In this document: piece after piece, positions 34,561 through 46,759 of the stretch
Position numbering within the stretch: position 1 is the first letter of the stretch
Layout: each line of letters starts with the position of its first letter
Assembly: GCF_029227915.1 (NCBI RefSeq)
Contig: NC_079882.1
Coordinates: 29,814,001-29,878,000 of the forward strand
Length of the DNA: 64,000 nt
Direction of reading: 5' to 3'
Source: Hydractinia symbiolongicarpus
Taxonomy: Eukaryota > Cnidaria > Hydrozoa > Anthoathecata > Hydractiniidae
The notes under the pieces: generated by a model
The model's input: the letters and a program-made list of their open reading frames with translations, nothing else
What the model was told of the DNA's origin: nothing
Databases searched by the model: none
Program-made: the position numbers and the translations under genes

Positions 34561-37500
34561 ACCCACCATAAATAATAATTACTTCGAATATTTATATAGG
34601 ATACAGCCACTTCAGTGTTGAAACACTGTTTTTAATTTTGGTTCTGTATTTTTTTAATTTAAGGGAACAGGAAAAATTATGTAGCTAGTTTAATGCATTT
34701 TCCAATTTTTAACAACTGATGTGACTACTTTAATGAAATTTCTATGTAAGAATTTAGTTTGTCATTATGCAGCTCGAAACTTCCCCGCAAACTTCCCCGT
34801 GCAATCCATGTGCAAAATTGAGTTTACGGCTGGAAAGAAATTGGTAAAAAAAAAGCAGAGGAAAACCTGCCAAAAAACATGTGTACAAATATCACATGTC
34901 TTAAAACAACATTCGGGAATTAAGAAAAGATTTTCAACTTTCAGTTCACAGCGATATAGATACAACAAAGAAAAGAGTGATTAGTGTCGTATGCGTCCGA
35001 GTATAAATACACCATCACAAAAGTTATTGAAAAATTATTGAAAATACCTAAAATACTATTATATTTGTTTAAAACTTTATTAAGGAGAGGCTTAAAAATT
35101 TGAGCAATTTGACTCATGTTGAGCAATTTGACCCATGTTGGATAAAGCAACATGTGTAATTGGAAAACAAGTAGATAGACATTTTAAAGTTAAACTTAAA
35201 AAAAGTCCAAGTGATTCGGATGTTTTGTGTTGTGTTCGTCAGACACACTAAACCACACTAAAGTCCAGATAAACACCAAAATTTGGGGACTAGGACGGAC
35301 GAAAGAGTAAACCAAAAAATCACACTACAACTCATGTGTGATTTAATCAATATCTTAATATTTATTATAATTACTCGTGTTATCTCTGTTTCCTTTAAGT
35401 CCTTTAAAGTGATAATAACTTACGCATCTTTTATTTCGTGAGTTTTTGTGAATTAATTGCCACTGTCGCATGTCACATATGTTTTCGCGAATTCTTGTTA
35501 AATTCGTCAGTCGCGAAATTAAATTCTCGCGATATTAAATTTTTCAAAACAATGTTTTCAGAAAATCTAGGGGATGGTACCTTAATTTTTGACTCCGCAT
35601 ACACTTTTTTAAAGCTGAAATTGTTCCAGCTGTAGAAGTAAAGAATTCTCAGTGTGTGGCTTCCAACACAGGTCCCGAGAACCTTTAATACAACGGAGAT
35701 GACGATTCCTCTGGTAATTCTTACGGTTACATAGATTGTAAAGTCGATGAAGGACGACATGTTTTCCAACTATTTGATAAATAGTGGCTAGAATAAAACA
35801 ATAATCATGCAAATATGTAATGCAGTATTCTCTCCAATCAACGATCCCTCTGATTGGGAAAACAGCAACCTCGATTGTATGCATGGACCTCACTGCGTTC
35901 GGTTCATGACACCACAACCTCGGTCACTATTTTTCCGTAGCGCCCGGCTAAACGGTTTATAAGTCGTCATTATTATTGGAGCGAATGCATTAAAGTAAAT
36001 CTTTGTGCTGAATGTTTTAATTAGTTAAGTTAATTGCACTTATAATTTTAGATATGGGTGGTATCGTAATTTGTTTTACCCCATTAAAATCAAATTGGGC
36101 ATACTGATAATACGTCATGAAGGGAACAAAATAGCAGTAAGAAATTGCTGCTTATGTCACAACCTTTTGTGATGTCATTGAAAATACAACTGTTTACTCA
36201 ACTTTCCGTCCGCAAGCTAAAGATGGTAGGACAACTATTGCAGGGCAGATTAAGGTAGATTTTCCAGCGGGTTATTTGCCGTGGAATAACTCGAATTAGT
36301 AAAATTAGTTGTAGAACAAATTCTAGCATTCTTCTTGGAGTTTTGATAGTTAAATAAAAGTTACTGTGGAAAGTTTATCATTTCTTGAACATGATAGTTT
36401 AGTAGGCGACGTTTCGGGAGATCCTTCTCCCATCATCGGGCAAAGTAAAATGATGTTGAGCATGTATTTATGTAATTGCAGAGGATCGAAAGGCTCTGAA
36501 CTATGAGTTCTAAATATCAGATAGGATAAATATGAAAACTGAGTAAGTTTTATAGCCATGGAGCATAGTAAAAAAGAGTTATAAAAAAATCCGTTCCACA
36601 CCTCCACGCTTACTGAGGTATCAAAAAAAATTTTTACGGTTGTAAGTTTAATATAAAAATCTATATTTATATTTATATTTGAAAATCTTTAGATGTATGG
36701 TAATGCTAATTCATGGCCCCGCATGTTGATGAAGTGATCCAATGTTAGTACGTCAATTGACGTCTCAGCAAGGACGACATGCTGACATATCGTCTATTAG
36801 CTACAAATTATCAACACTTAACTTGGAAGGCCATGTGAAAAGAAATTAAATTTCCTATTTGGCAGTGCTTAAGCTTACTTAACCTTAAGGCAGGAGGTTG
36901 CCAGAAATCTGTTTTAAAATCGATAGATTGTCGGCGAAAAGTAACAGAAATTGGGAGTTGGTTCATCCAAAAAAAAGTACGTGGTGCTAAAGTAATCATG
37001 TCCCGAATTTAGAAGTTTGGTTAATAGATGCATATTTCTGCCATGTTGTGATGTAATGTAAGCTTCATTGAACTTCTTCATTATTGGCAGAATACTTTTG
37101 GCTGTCTTGGAGGTGTTATAATTAGTTAATCCTCTGGTGAGTGAAGTGTCCAGGCGAGAAATTGCCCTGGGTAGACAAAACTTCTTTTTGTTCAGGTAAA
37201 GCGGAAATGAATGAATAATTTCTGACACTGCAAAATAATGATAGCTTTTTAATACATTACATATATCTTTAAGAACAAGAACTGAAAAAATAAACAAAAT
37301 AACGAGCGGTGTTATTGATATTTTAAAAAACACAAGAAAAATCGCTGTTAAAAAGAGATAGATGAATACTTCCAAAACGTTTTGTTTTTTGAGGGAAAGC
37401 ATTTTTTTAGAAAAAAATACAAAAGAGTTATTGTAGACCTGGCTGTCTGTCTAGTAATTTTTCTTGTTTTCTAATTATATTCATATCATTTTTTACATCT

Positions 37501-38888
37501 TATCTGGACCTATTCGTAATTTTCTGTGTATTTTACGAAGATAAATTGTTTTTTTTTAAAAAAAAAAGCTCAAATGATAAGAACAGAAAGATAGGCCATT
37601 TTATGATAGAATGGGAAGCACGCACATTTTCATTTTTCACTTATATGAAAAAAGTTTTAAAATAAAAATTGAAGCAGAAACAAAAGAGTGTCATAGATCG
37701 GTAAACTAACTCAATCTTCTTTTAATTATATGGTACATTTAATATGAATGTTGTTTGCCTTCAAACTCCTGTGCAAGAAAAAAAGTTATGTTGTTTGATA
37801 AATAGAACGGTCTCTTGAATCAAAGTTGAATGTTATGTTTCAACAAAACTTTGTCACAAGCTTTTTAACAGAAGGAAGAATTTATTATCCTTTACAGGGG
37901 TAAGTTATGGTGGTTGAAACGTAACATTTTTGACAAACTTTAATTATTTATTTATTTCGAATATTTATGCAGGATATATACACTTCAGCATAAACACACT
38001 GTTTTTTAAGTGGTCCTGTGCAAAAACAAATGTTAAGGATTAGATTAAATCATTCTCCCAATCATGTCGACGAATCCAATTTATTTTGTTCGAGATATAG
38101 GCAGCTACTTCTCCTCCTGTACCATTCAATCTGTTTCTCTTTTTAAATGTAAACTAAGCTAGATATTATCGCGATAACCCGGTGTTTTAAATAAGTTAGC
38201 CGGCTGAGAAGAAATATGTGTCTCGCTGAGAGAAAAAATGTCAATGTTTTGGAACGAGTGAAAAATCTCCTCTATTAAATTTCGGTTACTAAGTAGTCCC
38301 CTGAAAATTTGGTGTGTTAATGTTATACCCTTCAATGATAATATTTGTATATTACCTATTTATATGAAAGAAATCTCAAGCGATTGGAAGACAGTAGGCA
38401 ATTTGTTTCTGTTTTGATACCTTGGTTGTATCCCATTTTCATGAAAACATCAGAGATTTTTAAACTGATTTGGTTCTAACACACTGTTCATATTTCACGC
38501 TATTTTTATTTTGCCATGAAGTTAAATTTTAGGAGCTATCTAACTTTTGTGGTTGTACCTATTTTTACGAAAAAAGGATATTTCTTGTCATGTACTAAAT
38601 CAAGTAGAAAATTTGTCATTTTTGTCTAAGGAAAAAAATTTCCGACGAAAAGTATTTTCCAATCTCCAATTTCATGATTACCACGTTGACATCATTATGT
38701 AAATGAGATATGTCTGAAAACTAAAATATTGAAACATATCTACTTCAACGTTGTTTTTCTGCATATGTTTTATTGTGTGGAATTTTATCACTTCATCTAT
38801 CAACCCAACTTTGTATAAAATGTATAATTTAGTTTTATGATTCTTCTTAAGTTAGTCTAAAAATCGTTGGTCTGAAAATCATTTCCTA
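34561..38888. other. gene-poor stretch
   Basis: AT-rich, no firm gene. Contents: an 18-bp duplication near 35098; a fragment near 35870-35950 with ACAACCTCGGTCAC and GTAGCGCCCGG that looks like the edge of a dispersed repeat; a block near 36398-36450 with GACGTTTCGGGAGATCC and CCCATCATC, a style often seen at retroelement ends; and a weak minus-strand frame at 36914-37402. Confidence 0.4.
36914..37402 (-). CDS. weak open frame, 162 aa, unknown
   Basis: Longest minus-strand frame in the region. The N-terminal part is hydrophobic and AT-driven. Its second half (LPRAISRLDTSLTRGLTNY and IMKKFNEAYITSQHGRN) is better mixed and could be an exon or retroelement remnant. No domain recognised; may be chance. 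Confidence 0.15.
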   Translation of the reverse strand: MLSLKKQNVLEVFIYLFLTAIFLVFFKISITPLVILFIFSVLVLKDICNVLKSYHYFAVSEIIHSFPLYLNKKKFCLPRAISRLDTSLTRGLTNYNTSKTAKSILPIMKKFNEAYITSQHGRNMHLLTKLLNSGHDYFSTTYFFLDEPTPNFCYFSPTIYRF

Positions 38889-38895
38889 TTTAACC

Positions 38896-38980
38896 TCAAT
38901 CTCGTTCCCAGAGCTTCTTTTTCACTTTCTAGATGTGCGATATCTAGAAAGTGAAAAAGAAGCTCTGGGAACGAGATTGA
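38896..38980. mobile_element. 85-bp perfect fold-back mini-element with 7-bp target duplication
   Basis: Two 39-bp arms (38896-38934 and 38942-38980) are exact inverse complements around a 7-base loop GTGCGAT. The element is bordered by TTTAACC on both sides (38889-38895 and 38981-38987). Arms begin TCAATCTCGTTCCCAGAGC. It looks like a miniature inverted-repeat transposon reduced to its ends. No protein-coding parent is in the window. Confidence 0.85.
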
Positions 38981-38987
38981 TTTAACC

Positions 38988-41900
38988 CTTTATTCTCATT
39001 TTCTTACGATTTAAAGTTTTGAATTTTAATAATCGTTCATGATCCCAGATATTCTTTCTTTTTCTCCAACAATTAGGAATTGGGACCGAAAGAATTTGTT
39101 TTAAAAAAGGTAAATGTATAGATAAAGAAATTCTTGAAAGAGAAAAATCATTCGATCTTTTTATGAGGTTTTCCACATAAAATTATTTAGTGATGATCTC
39201 GCTATCCACAATTTCCGCTTATGTGACTTTTTATAAAACGAAACTCTTTTCCAATCCTTGTAGCAAATTTAGTTGTTTTCATGAAGCTATTTTTTAAATT
39301 TCTGTTTTCCTCGTGTCACATCACGTGACTTTGAGAATTGTTTTGTTGATGGCTCCCTTCGCTGCTGGTTACATGACTTCGTTTTGCAAGAAAAATCCAA
39401 ATTTCAAAACACAACGAAATCCAGCGAAGAGAGACTTCTGCGTATGCAATGTACTAATATTGTGACATATTTTCATTCCGTTGGCCAAAACTTAAATCGT
39501 TTAAAGTTACTGACAGAATACCCAAGAAATATTTTTTTAAAAAAAACTGATTCTGCAGGAGTACCAAAATAAAGAACAAATCATTTCTACTGGAAAATAG
39601 CTATTTTCTATATTAAGATCTTGAGTGAAATAGTTAGTAAAAAATAACAAATAAATATAAAATAAGAATAACGGTCTCCTTTTAATTTGACAATTAAGAA
39701 TATTAATTAAGAATCACATGATTTTTTTGACATCCATTTATTAGATTTAAACATCTAAATCCAAATCAGATACATATAATTCCTTCACAAGGGTTTTATG
39801 GAGCTTTCCACTGAAACTATTATTATTATTAGTGTAAAAAAAGTTGTTGGAAAGGACTTAACGATATAATTCTATATTTTAAAATAATAATAGACCTGAT
39901 CAAGTATAATAAATTGTTTCTGATTGAAAAAGGCTAAATTTAATAGATTTGTTCCATATCTTACAAGATTTGTTTCCTGTGCCTTCCCCAATTTTAAAAA
40001 AAACCTGCACGAAATTAACAAAATGTTTCTTGTCGCATGTAATTACATAAAAAACTACAATATTCGTGATTACAGGCTCAACACATTTTAATAAGCAAAA
40101 TATAAAAAAAATTATTGGAGTAAATGAGTTTTTCTATACCTTTAATCACTAAGGTTGATGGATGAAATTGTGGTTTAGAAATTTGACAAACTTTGAAGAG
40201 TCAGAAGTTTCGGCCGATGTTTAAAGCTTAATCTTGAGCTTACCATGCATAGTTAAAAAACGGCTGACAAGAGGGAAAAATTGCAAAGAATTAATATTTT
40301 CAATAGTGCATGCAATGTGTTTAAAAATTATTATGAAAAAGTGAGTTTTATGTAACACAATGAATTTATTTATTTTTATAATTTTATTTAATTTTTAAGT
40401 TATAATCTCTGTAACTTTGACTTCAAAAACGTATTTAAATTACGCCAATCAACTTAATTGTAAACGTCAAGTGTACATGAGGACTGATTCTGATACACTA
40501 AACTTACCGCTTGGGTAAAAATTATTGTCAGCACTTTTGCTAATGATATCAAAAAGTTTGCGTAATTAGGAGAAACTTTGATTTGAACTTAAATTTGAAC
40601 TTGTAATATGGTATATATACAATACAACAAGACAACCTGGTACACACCAAAAGGTAGTCAAGCCACACGTCAAGCTTTTTAAAGACTCTCAGACAAAGGA
40701 TACGTGCTGTGATAATGTTAAAATGTACACAAAACAAGTTATATCTGCCAAATTCTTTTGATAACAATTAGCAAAGGTTTTAAAGTTTTGGTAGTGTTGC
40801 TTGAAGCAAGAGTTAATGGCTAACTTTGTCAACGATCTATGTACAATAAACTATTTACTTCTTGTTAACTATCATTTTGTGAATTTGTTGTTTTATGGTT
40901 TGTTTATAATCTGAACAAGTTCATTTCATAACAAACTGCATGAAAGTCAAAAATTAGACATTATATTTAGTACAGCATTGATCAAAATTTTAAAGAAAGA
41001 ATGTGGCTTTAGAATGTTTTTAGTTTTTAGAATGCAAAAAGTCAGTGCGTCTTAAAGCCATCCAGCGTTCTTAAAAGACATTTCTATATTGAAAAGTATG
41101 ACTGGGATGAACTTACTCTCTTTTACACAATATTAGAGACTGGAGATTGAAATTGTATATTCTTCCGTATCAGAATATTATTTATTTGAAAATGCTTTTT
41201 GATAAAGTAGTCATTTGTTCGTATTTTATCATCGAGAAGAACTTTCTAAATAAGATACATACCATCAATAAAAGCACATTGCATGACGCAAGTCAATTGC
41301 ATGACTATTTGTTGAATATAAAGATTTATCAAATTGAAACAATAATACACGTGGTGCAGTGTGGAATATTGCCTTACCACGAGTTGAAAAATCTAGTTGC
41401 TAGTTTAAATTAATTTTTAAAAATTAATAATCTATACGTTAATCATTTTCAAAGTGAGGGAAGGGGGGATTCCCTAACCAAGGGGTTTTGGTCTGCAATT
41501 TCTCATTGCTAAAAACATAAGTTATAGATTAAAATTGTTAAATTCTGATCAATCAATTATCTGTATAGAAGTACTTTAGCACAATTTGATTCTTTGAAAA
41601 TTTCCTAAGAAGTGAACATTACAACAATCAATATTTCGCAATTTTCGAATTCTTAGCAATAAACCACGTGATTAAACATAAAAATGAAGTTGCCAACTCT
41701 GTTCGTTTCTTTTTGCCCCTCTTCCTGACTGGAATAGGGTGTCATCTACTATCAAAATATAGCTGATAGACGATGTTGTGTACAGATACATAGCTGATAA
41801 TAACACCACATCCGTAACGATTTTTGTGTAAGCATCTGTTCTGCTGGAATAATAGTTTTTTTAACAATATTGTCTGCATTTTTTTTCTAAAATGTTCTTA

Positions 41901-42815
41901 GTAAAAAGTATTTTCTTATTTTGCATGCTCTTATCATCATCATTTCCTATTCCTATTGTTCCAACGTGCTATTAACGCAAATATTTGCTGCGGTGTAATT
42001 ACACAGCGATATCTCACAGCACGTTTATTGTTTACAAACGTTTTTAGATAATGGTCAAGAAACGGCGCCAAGACAGTTAACAATCGTATTGTTTTTGTGA
42101 ATCATTTTGTTAGTACTTTGTCAGCAAACACAAACCTGTTGAGTATCGTAGATTACGCTGAAGGTTTTGAATTTTCTTCTCTCGATTAAGCCCTTGTCCT
42201 GAATGAATCGATTTGTAAAATAGGGTCCTTTTGGCTTTTAGTGGAAGGTGACGGGTGCTATAGTAGTACAAGAGCACATCTTCAGAACAATTGTAAACTT
42301 TTTCGAACTATATGCTTACAATCCGCAAGTAGGTTTTTGGCTACTTCTTGTATTCTTGGCACTTCATTTAATATTCTAAATATCAACGGTGATTTACGAT
42401 GTGCTTGATTGAAAATAATATTTATTGTATCCACAAAACCAATCAGAGTTTATAAAATGTGTAAAAAGGCTGGCCTTAAAAATTAACTCCCCCTCTACTT
42501 TAGCCTTCTTTTCTTTTAAAACGAGTTCCGCCAGAAAAAAAATAAGTAAATAAATTAATTATCATCAAACAATAGCTTTTTACATAGCAAAATGTAATTA
42601 AGCCATCACTAATTACTTTTTAAAATCTTAAACAAGAACAGCTATTAAAGTTAAATCGCTTTGGAAGAAAAATAAAATAGTCTTGTTAGAAAAAGTTAAT
42701 TTTTTTATAGATTACTTTGAAGAGAGAATTACTATTAAGACACCGAATACAAGGTATATCAAAAAAAGACAGAAACTATTTATAACTGGCACAAACAGTT
42801 TAAAGAAAGAAAAAA
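38988..42815. other. intergenic stretch upstream of the first GPCR
   Basis: AT-rich. No supportable gene; an open frame at 41147-41413 has no domain. An E-box-like TCACGTGAC lies near 39319. Confidence 0.45.
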
Positions 42816-43970
42816 ATGGGACATCGAGAAAGAGTTATACCATCTCAAGTGCAGATTGGTTTATATTGTTTTATCGGTTCCATATCGCTGCTGTCCAACA
42901 TTCTTATTATAACAGTTATTGTAAGCAAAAAGAGTATGAGAACCAGAAGTAACATTTTTCTAGTCAACTTGGCGTTGACAGATTTATTCATCATTTTGTT
43001 TGGACTTCCACCCACTATAACAAACTTAGCCTTAGGCTATCATGGCACAAATAATGTTTATTGCAACATCACTGGATCTTTAATTCTTATAATGTTTTTA
43101 TGTTCAAATTTTAATTTGACGTTGATTGCTATGCATCGGTATATTTTGATATCGCGTAACAAGTATTACAGAAGAATATTTTCAAAGAAGAACTCAATTA
43201 TTTCAGCTTGTATTTCCTGGAGCATTGCTGTGACAATGAGTCTACCACCCTTTTTTGGATGGGGTAAATATACTTATAATTTTGGAAGAGCTCATTGTAT
43301 GGTTGAGTGGGGTTATAGCCTGAGTTATTTATTATTCATACAAATTTTAGCATTTCCAGTTCCAGTAACGATATTGATATTTTGTTATTATAAAGTGGTA
43401 AAATCAACGAATGATTCACGAAAGCGTTTGACTGCTAGTGCTGACAGGCACAATTTATCAAAAAAACTTCGTGAATGGAAATTAACCATGATGTTGCTAG
43501 CTGTAGTTGTCTCACTTTTGTTTTGCTTTATGCCATATGCTGCTTTAATTTATTTGGAAGGTGTTTTTAAAACGGAAACGACGGAGATTCATAGTTTCTT
43601 GGCGATGATATTTGCATATTCAAACAGTATCTTTGACTTCTGGATTTATTCAATTATGAGTTCTAAATTTCGTAATACCTTATATTCTATTTTTAACAAA
43701 CTTTTCGCGAAGCGTAATCGAGTCTTTCCTTCAGTGGAGTCTGATACCCCACCGGACGAAGAAATGGAAAGTGATACTCCGACGTTATCGGAACGGCGTC
43801 GTTCGTTTATGTTGCGTACACAAAATGGCAACTCAAAGAATCCTTCAATTCGAGCATTTTATGAAACCGATGGTGAGTGTAAAAAACATGGAACTTCCAG
43901 TTATTTAGATTCCAATAAAATGACAACAAATTTACTAACGGTGACCTCGGCACAAAACGCAACAGGGTAA
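42816..43970 (+). CDS. rhodopsin-class (class A) GPCR, orphan, paralogue 1
   Basis: A 384-residue seven-helix receptor in a single exon; ATG context AAAAATGGG, stop TAA. A 14-residue N-terminus is followed by TM1 (SNILIITVIV with the usual Asn), TM2 (NLALTDLF), TM3 after the disulphide Cys (VYCNITG), ECL2 Cys in RAHCMVEW, TM6 and TM7, helix 8 and a long Ser-rich tail. Key motifs are altered: the DRY site reads HRY, the TM6 CWxP site reads CFMP and the TM7 NPxxY site reads DFWIY. The residue at the opsin retinal-lysine position is Tyr, so it is not a photopigment. Nearest look-alikes are opsin/melatonin-type receptors. The ligand is unknown. Its paralogue lies 4.8 kb downstream on the same strand. 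Confidence 0.9.
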   Translation: MGHRERVIPSQVQIGLYCFIGSISLLSNILIITVIVSKKSMRTRSNIFLVNLALTDLFIILFGLPPTITNLALGYHGTNNVYCNITGSLILIMFLCSNFNLTLIAMHRYILISRNKYYRRIFSKKNSIISACISWSIAVTMSLPPFFGWGKYTYNFGRAHCMVEWGYSLSYLLFIQILAFPVPVTILIFCYYKVVKSTNDSRKRLTASADRHNLSKKLREWKLTMMLLAVVVSLLFCFMPYAALIYLEGVFKTETTEIHSFLAMIFAYSNSIFDFWIYSIMSSKFRNTLYSIFNKLFAKRNRVFPSVESDTPPDEEMESDTPTLSERRRSFMLRTQNGNSKNPSIRAFYETDGECKKHGTSSYLDSNKMTTNLLTVTSAQNATG

Positions 43971-44862
43971 AGATCTTTAAATTGACGAATTTGTTCGTAT
44001 TGCAGTAAAAATACATTACTCGATTGGAGTTTGGAGACTTATCATTTAGTCAAAGTTTAAAATGCATTTTTATTGACTTATTGTCAAAAGATGACAAAAG
44101 ATGACTGCGTATAACCAAATATTGTTTTAAGAGTCACTAAATTTCGACTAAAGATGAACAAAATTCAAGCAAGAAACTTGTACGACACAAAATATTGTTA
44201 AAAAAGCCTTCTTAATTTCTAAACTGTTTTTTTTTTATTCTCACATCATTTAACACTGAGATTGTCCTTACCTTGTTATAACAACCGATCTTCCTAAATT
44301 GTTTTTTTAAAACATTTTAATTATAAAGATTATAAAAAATATTGTTCGTTTTTTCCGTTTGCCTGATTTTAGTTTGTTTCCCATGATTACAAGGACAAAA
44401 GGATTCACATAATTACTAAAACAAGCTTTGGAAACATACAGCGATAAAATACTGCGACACCTGCAAAAATTGTGTCTAAAGAGAACGAAAGGTATGATAA
44501 AAACTGCAGCTCGCTTAGCTATTCCAGTAGTTGAAGGATTAGACTCGCGGATTTCCACTTTATTAATGCAAACTTTAGTCTAAAAAACGAGTCACAAGCC
44601 ATGTCGACGCAATAGCAAGCCTCCTTGTACTATTTCAAACGTAAATTATTTAATCTAACTACATCAAGCTGGATTTCTGTTCTTACTTTAATACCCCAAA
44701 CAAGACACAAATGTGGGTCACTCATTATGCTTAAAAGAGTGCCACAGGGAGCTAAAATTGTTATTTGATTTTCATCTGAATCAGAATCTGCAAGAGTGGT
44801 TTAGTGGACCAAAATTATCTTGAGAGAGGGATTGTCAACCAGCCAACTATATGGAATTTGTT

Positions 44863-44972
44863 GAACAAAACAAAACAAAACAAAGCAATACGAAACAAAA
44901 CAAAACGAAACAAAACAAAATAAAACAAAACGAAACGAACGAAACGAACGAAACGAAACAAAACGAAACAAT
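44863..44972 (+). repeat. pentanucleotide repeat, ACAAA/ACGAA type
   Basis: About 20 imperfect units of AAAAC and GAAAC. The KQNKT- and CFVSF-type frames crossing it are artefacts. Confidence 0.9.
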
Positions 44973-46708
44973 AGAACCAGGAGACTCATCCCGTACATAT
45001 ACTATTTATTTCTGTCGAATAAGTTTCTTTTCTTAACTTATTTTCAGTTTACAGTTTCCTTATTCGTGTCGTTTTTGCACACGTCCCTGTTGTCAAAGCA
45101 ACGGTAGGTAAACAATTGCAAAAAAACACAGGTTATGTTATAAAGATTTAGGAATCAATGCTGGCTTAGAAGTTCGGTTAAGGATGTATGGTTCTATCTA
45201 AAAATCGTATTATCCTTCCTAATTTATGTCATAAAGTTTTAACAAGTACAATTTCGTAGGAAATTATCTTGAATGATTTGCAATATTTTAATGATTTGCT
45301 TGCGAAATCACCGAAATAATCTCCGGTCTGTTTCTTTCTCTAAATTGTTCAGAAAAAACTTTTTTTTGAGTCATGACTAAACCATTTGATTATTTGCGTT
45401 TCAATCCTGTAACGTCTTTCTAATGACGTCGTAATCTTCTAATCTGTTACACTTGATTGATCTCAATTTTTTTTAAATTACCAGCTGTGACATATTATAC
45501 ATGTAGACAGAGTTTTAATTAAGACAAGAAGGAGAATTATAAACTTGATGAGAAATAAAACTGCCATATAAAATCAATTTTGAATTCTTGTATTGTGAAG
45601 TTTAAAATTATAATGTGTTTAAAACTTAAAAATGTCAGGTAATCGAACATTTATATTTCTTTTTGTTTCTTTTTTTCGAAATGTTTTACTTTGTATTTGT
45701 ACACAACTTTATTAAATTTATTACTATCACAAGGCTCAAGAAATGTCTTTCTTCACTACTTAATGTTATGTACAGTAAATTTATTTTATATCTTTATTTA
45801 CAATTTTAAGCACGCTTTTTTGTATGCATAAATATCTGGTATATCAAAAAAATACTTATAATTTAAGGAACTTCTAGAACGAGAAAAACAAATTAGTACA
45901 TTTGTTATAAAGTAGTTTTGGTAAAAGGTAGCTTTTTAATACGTTCTTAATAAAAAATGGATGGATCCTTTATCCTGTACTTTAAATACAATCTTATCTT
46001 ATCTTGTGGAAACATAATTGACGAAGACGGTTTGTTACGAGACTCTTTATCAGGAAGAATTAAGAATTCTTACAAGTTTAAATCTAGAACTCTAAAAAAT
46101 TGTTGTTGTTGTGAGGTTGTTGACATCGAACTTATATTAGGAGCTAAATAAGAAATATGTTCGTTCCAGTTTTAGATTCCCTTTGTGCGAAAGTTTGTAC
46201 GCAAATAATTTAAAAATACTGAGACGGTTGCTTAGACGACGGTAACAAGAGGACAAGAACAGCGGCTGTCGTCTTAAAGTATGACCTTACGCAGGGAGAA
46301 TGGAAACTAAAGTGAACAAAGTTTCTCTGCATAACACAAATGAAGCGATTACACCTTTTACAAGTAAGTGATAACTAAAAAAAATTAGGGAACGTTTTTT
46401 TAAAATACCCTTCCTCTTTTGTTTGTTTTCGACTTCCATCTTGTATTCACACAACATACTAGCAAAAAAAATCCAAAATTTAAATAAATTGGAAAAATAT
46501 ATTTTTTGACACACCAGTACAAGAAACTAAAATTTAAGAAATCACAAAGATATATATTTCTTCGAAATAAATATATTTATTAACCCTCATTTTAAGAAAT
46601 TAGAAGATAAAATGATTGCGCACAGAGATCTTGAAATGACAACAAAAAATCTCACGTTTTCTTACGTGAAACAGCTTAGCTCCAATTCATTGAGTGGCCA
46701 CAAAATAT

Positions 46709-46759
46709 GGCTGTTAGTTTTCGACTTTAGTGACTTACACGAAAGTCGAGCTAATGGCC
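46709..46759 (+). repeat. about 50-bp dispersed hairpin repeat, copy B
   Basis: Nearly identical to copy A at 13875 over GGCTGTT[A/G]GTTTTCGACT and onward to GAGCT[A/G]ATGGC. It is followed by GCCGTTGAGAAG, a word also found in the repeats at about 16025 and 29057. Confidence 0.75.

Noticed and set aside
44801-45036. KQNKT-type and Phe/Val/Ser-rich frames
   Set aside because: Artefacts of the pentanucleotide repeat.
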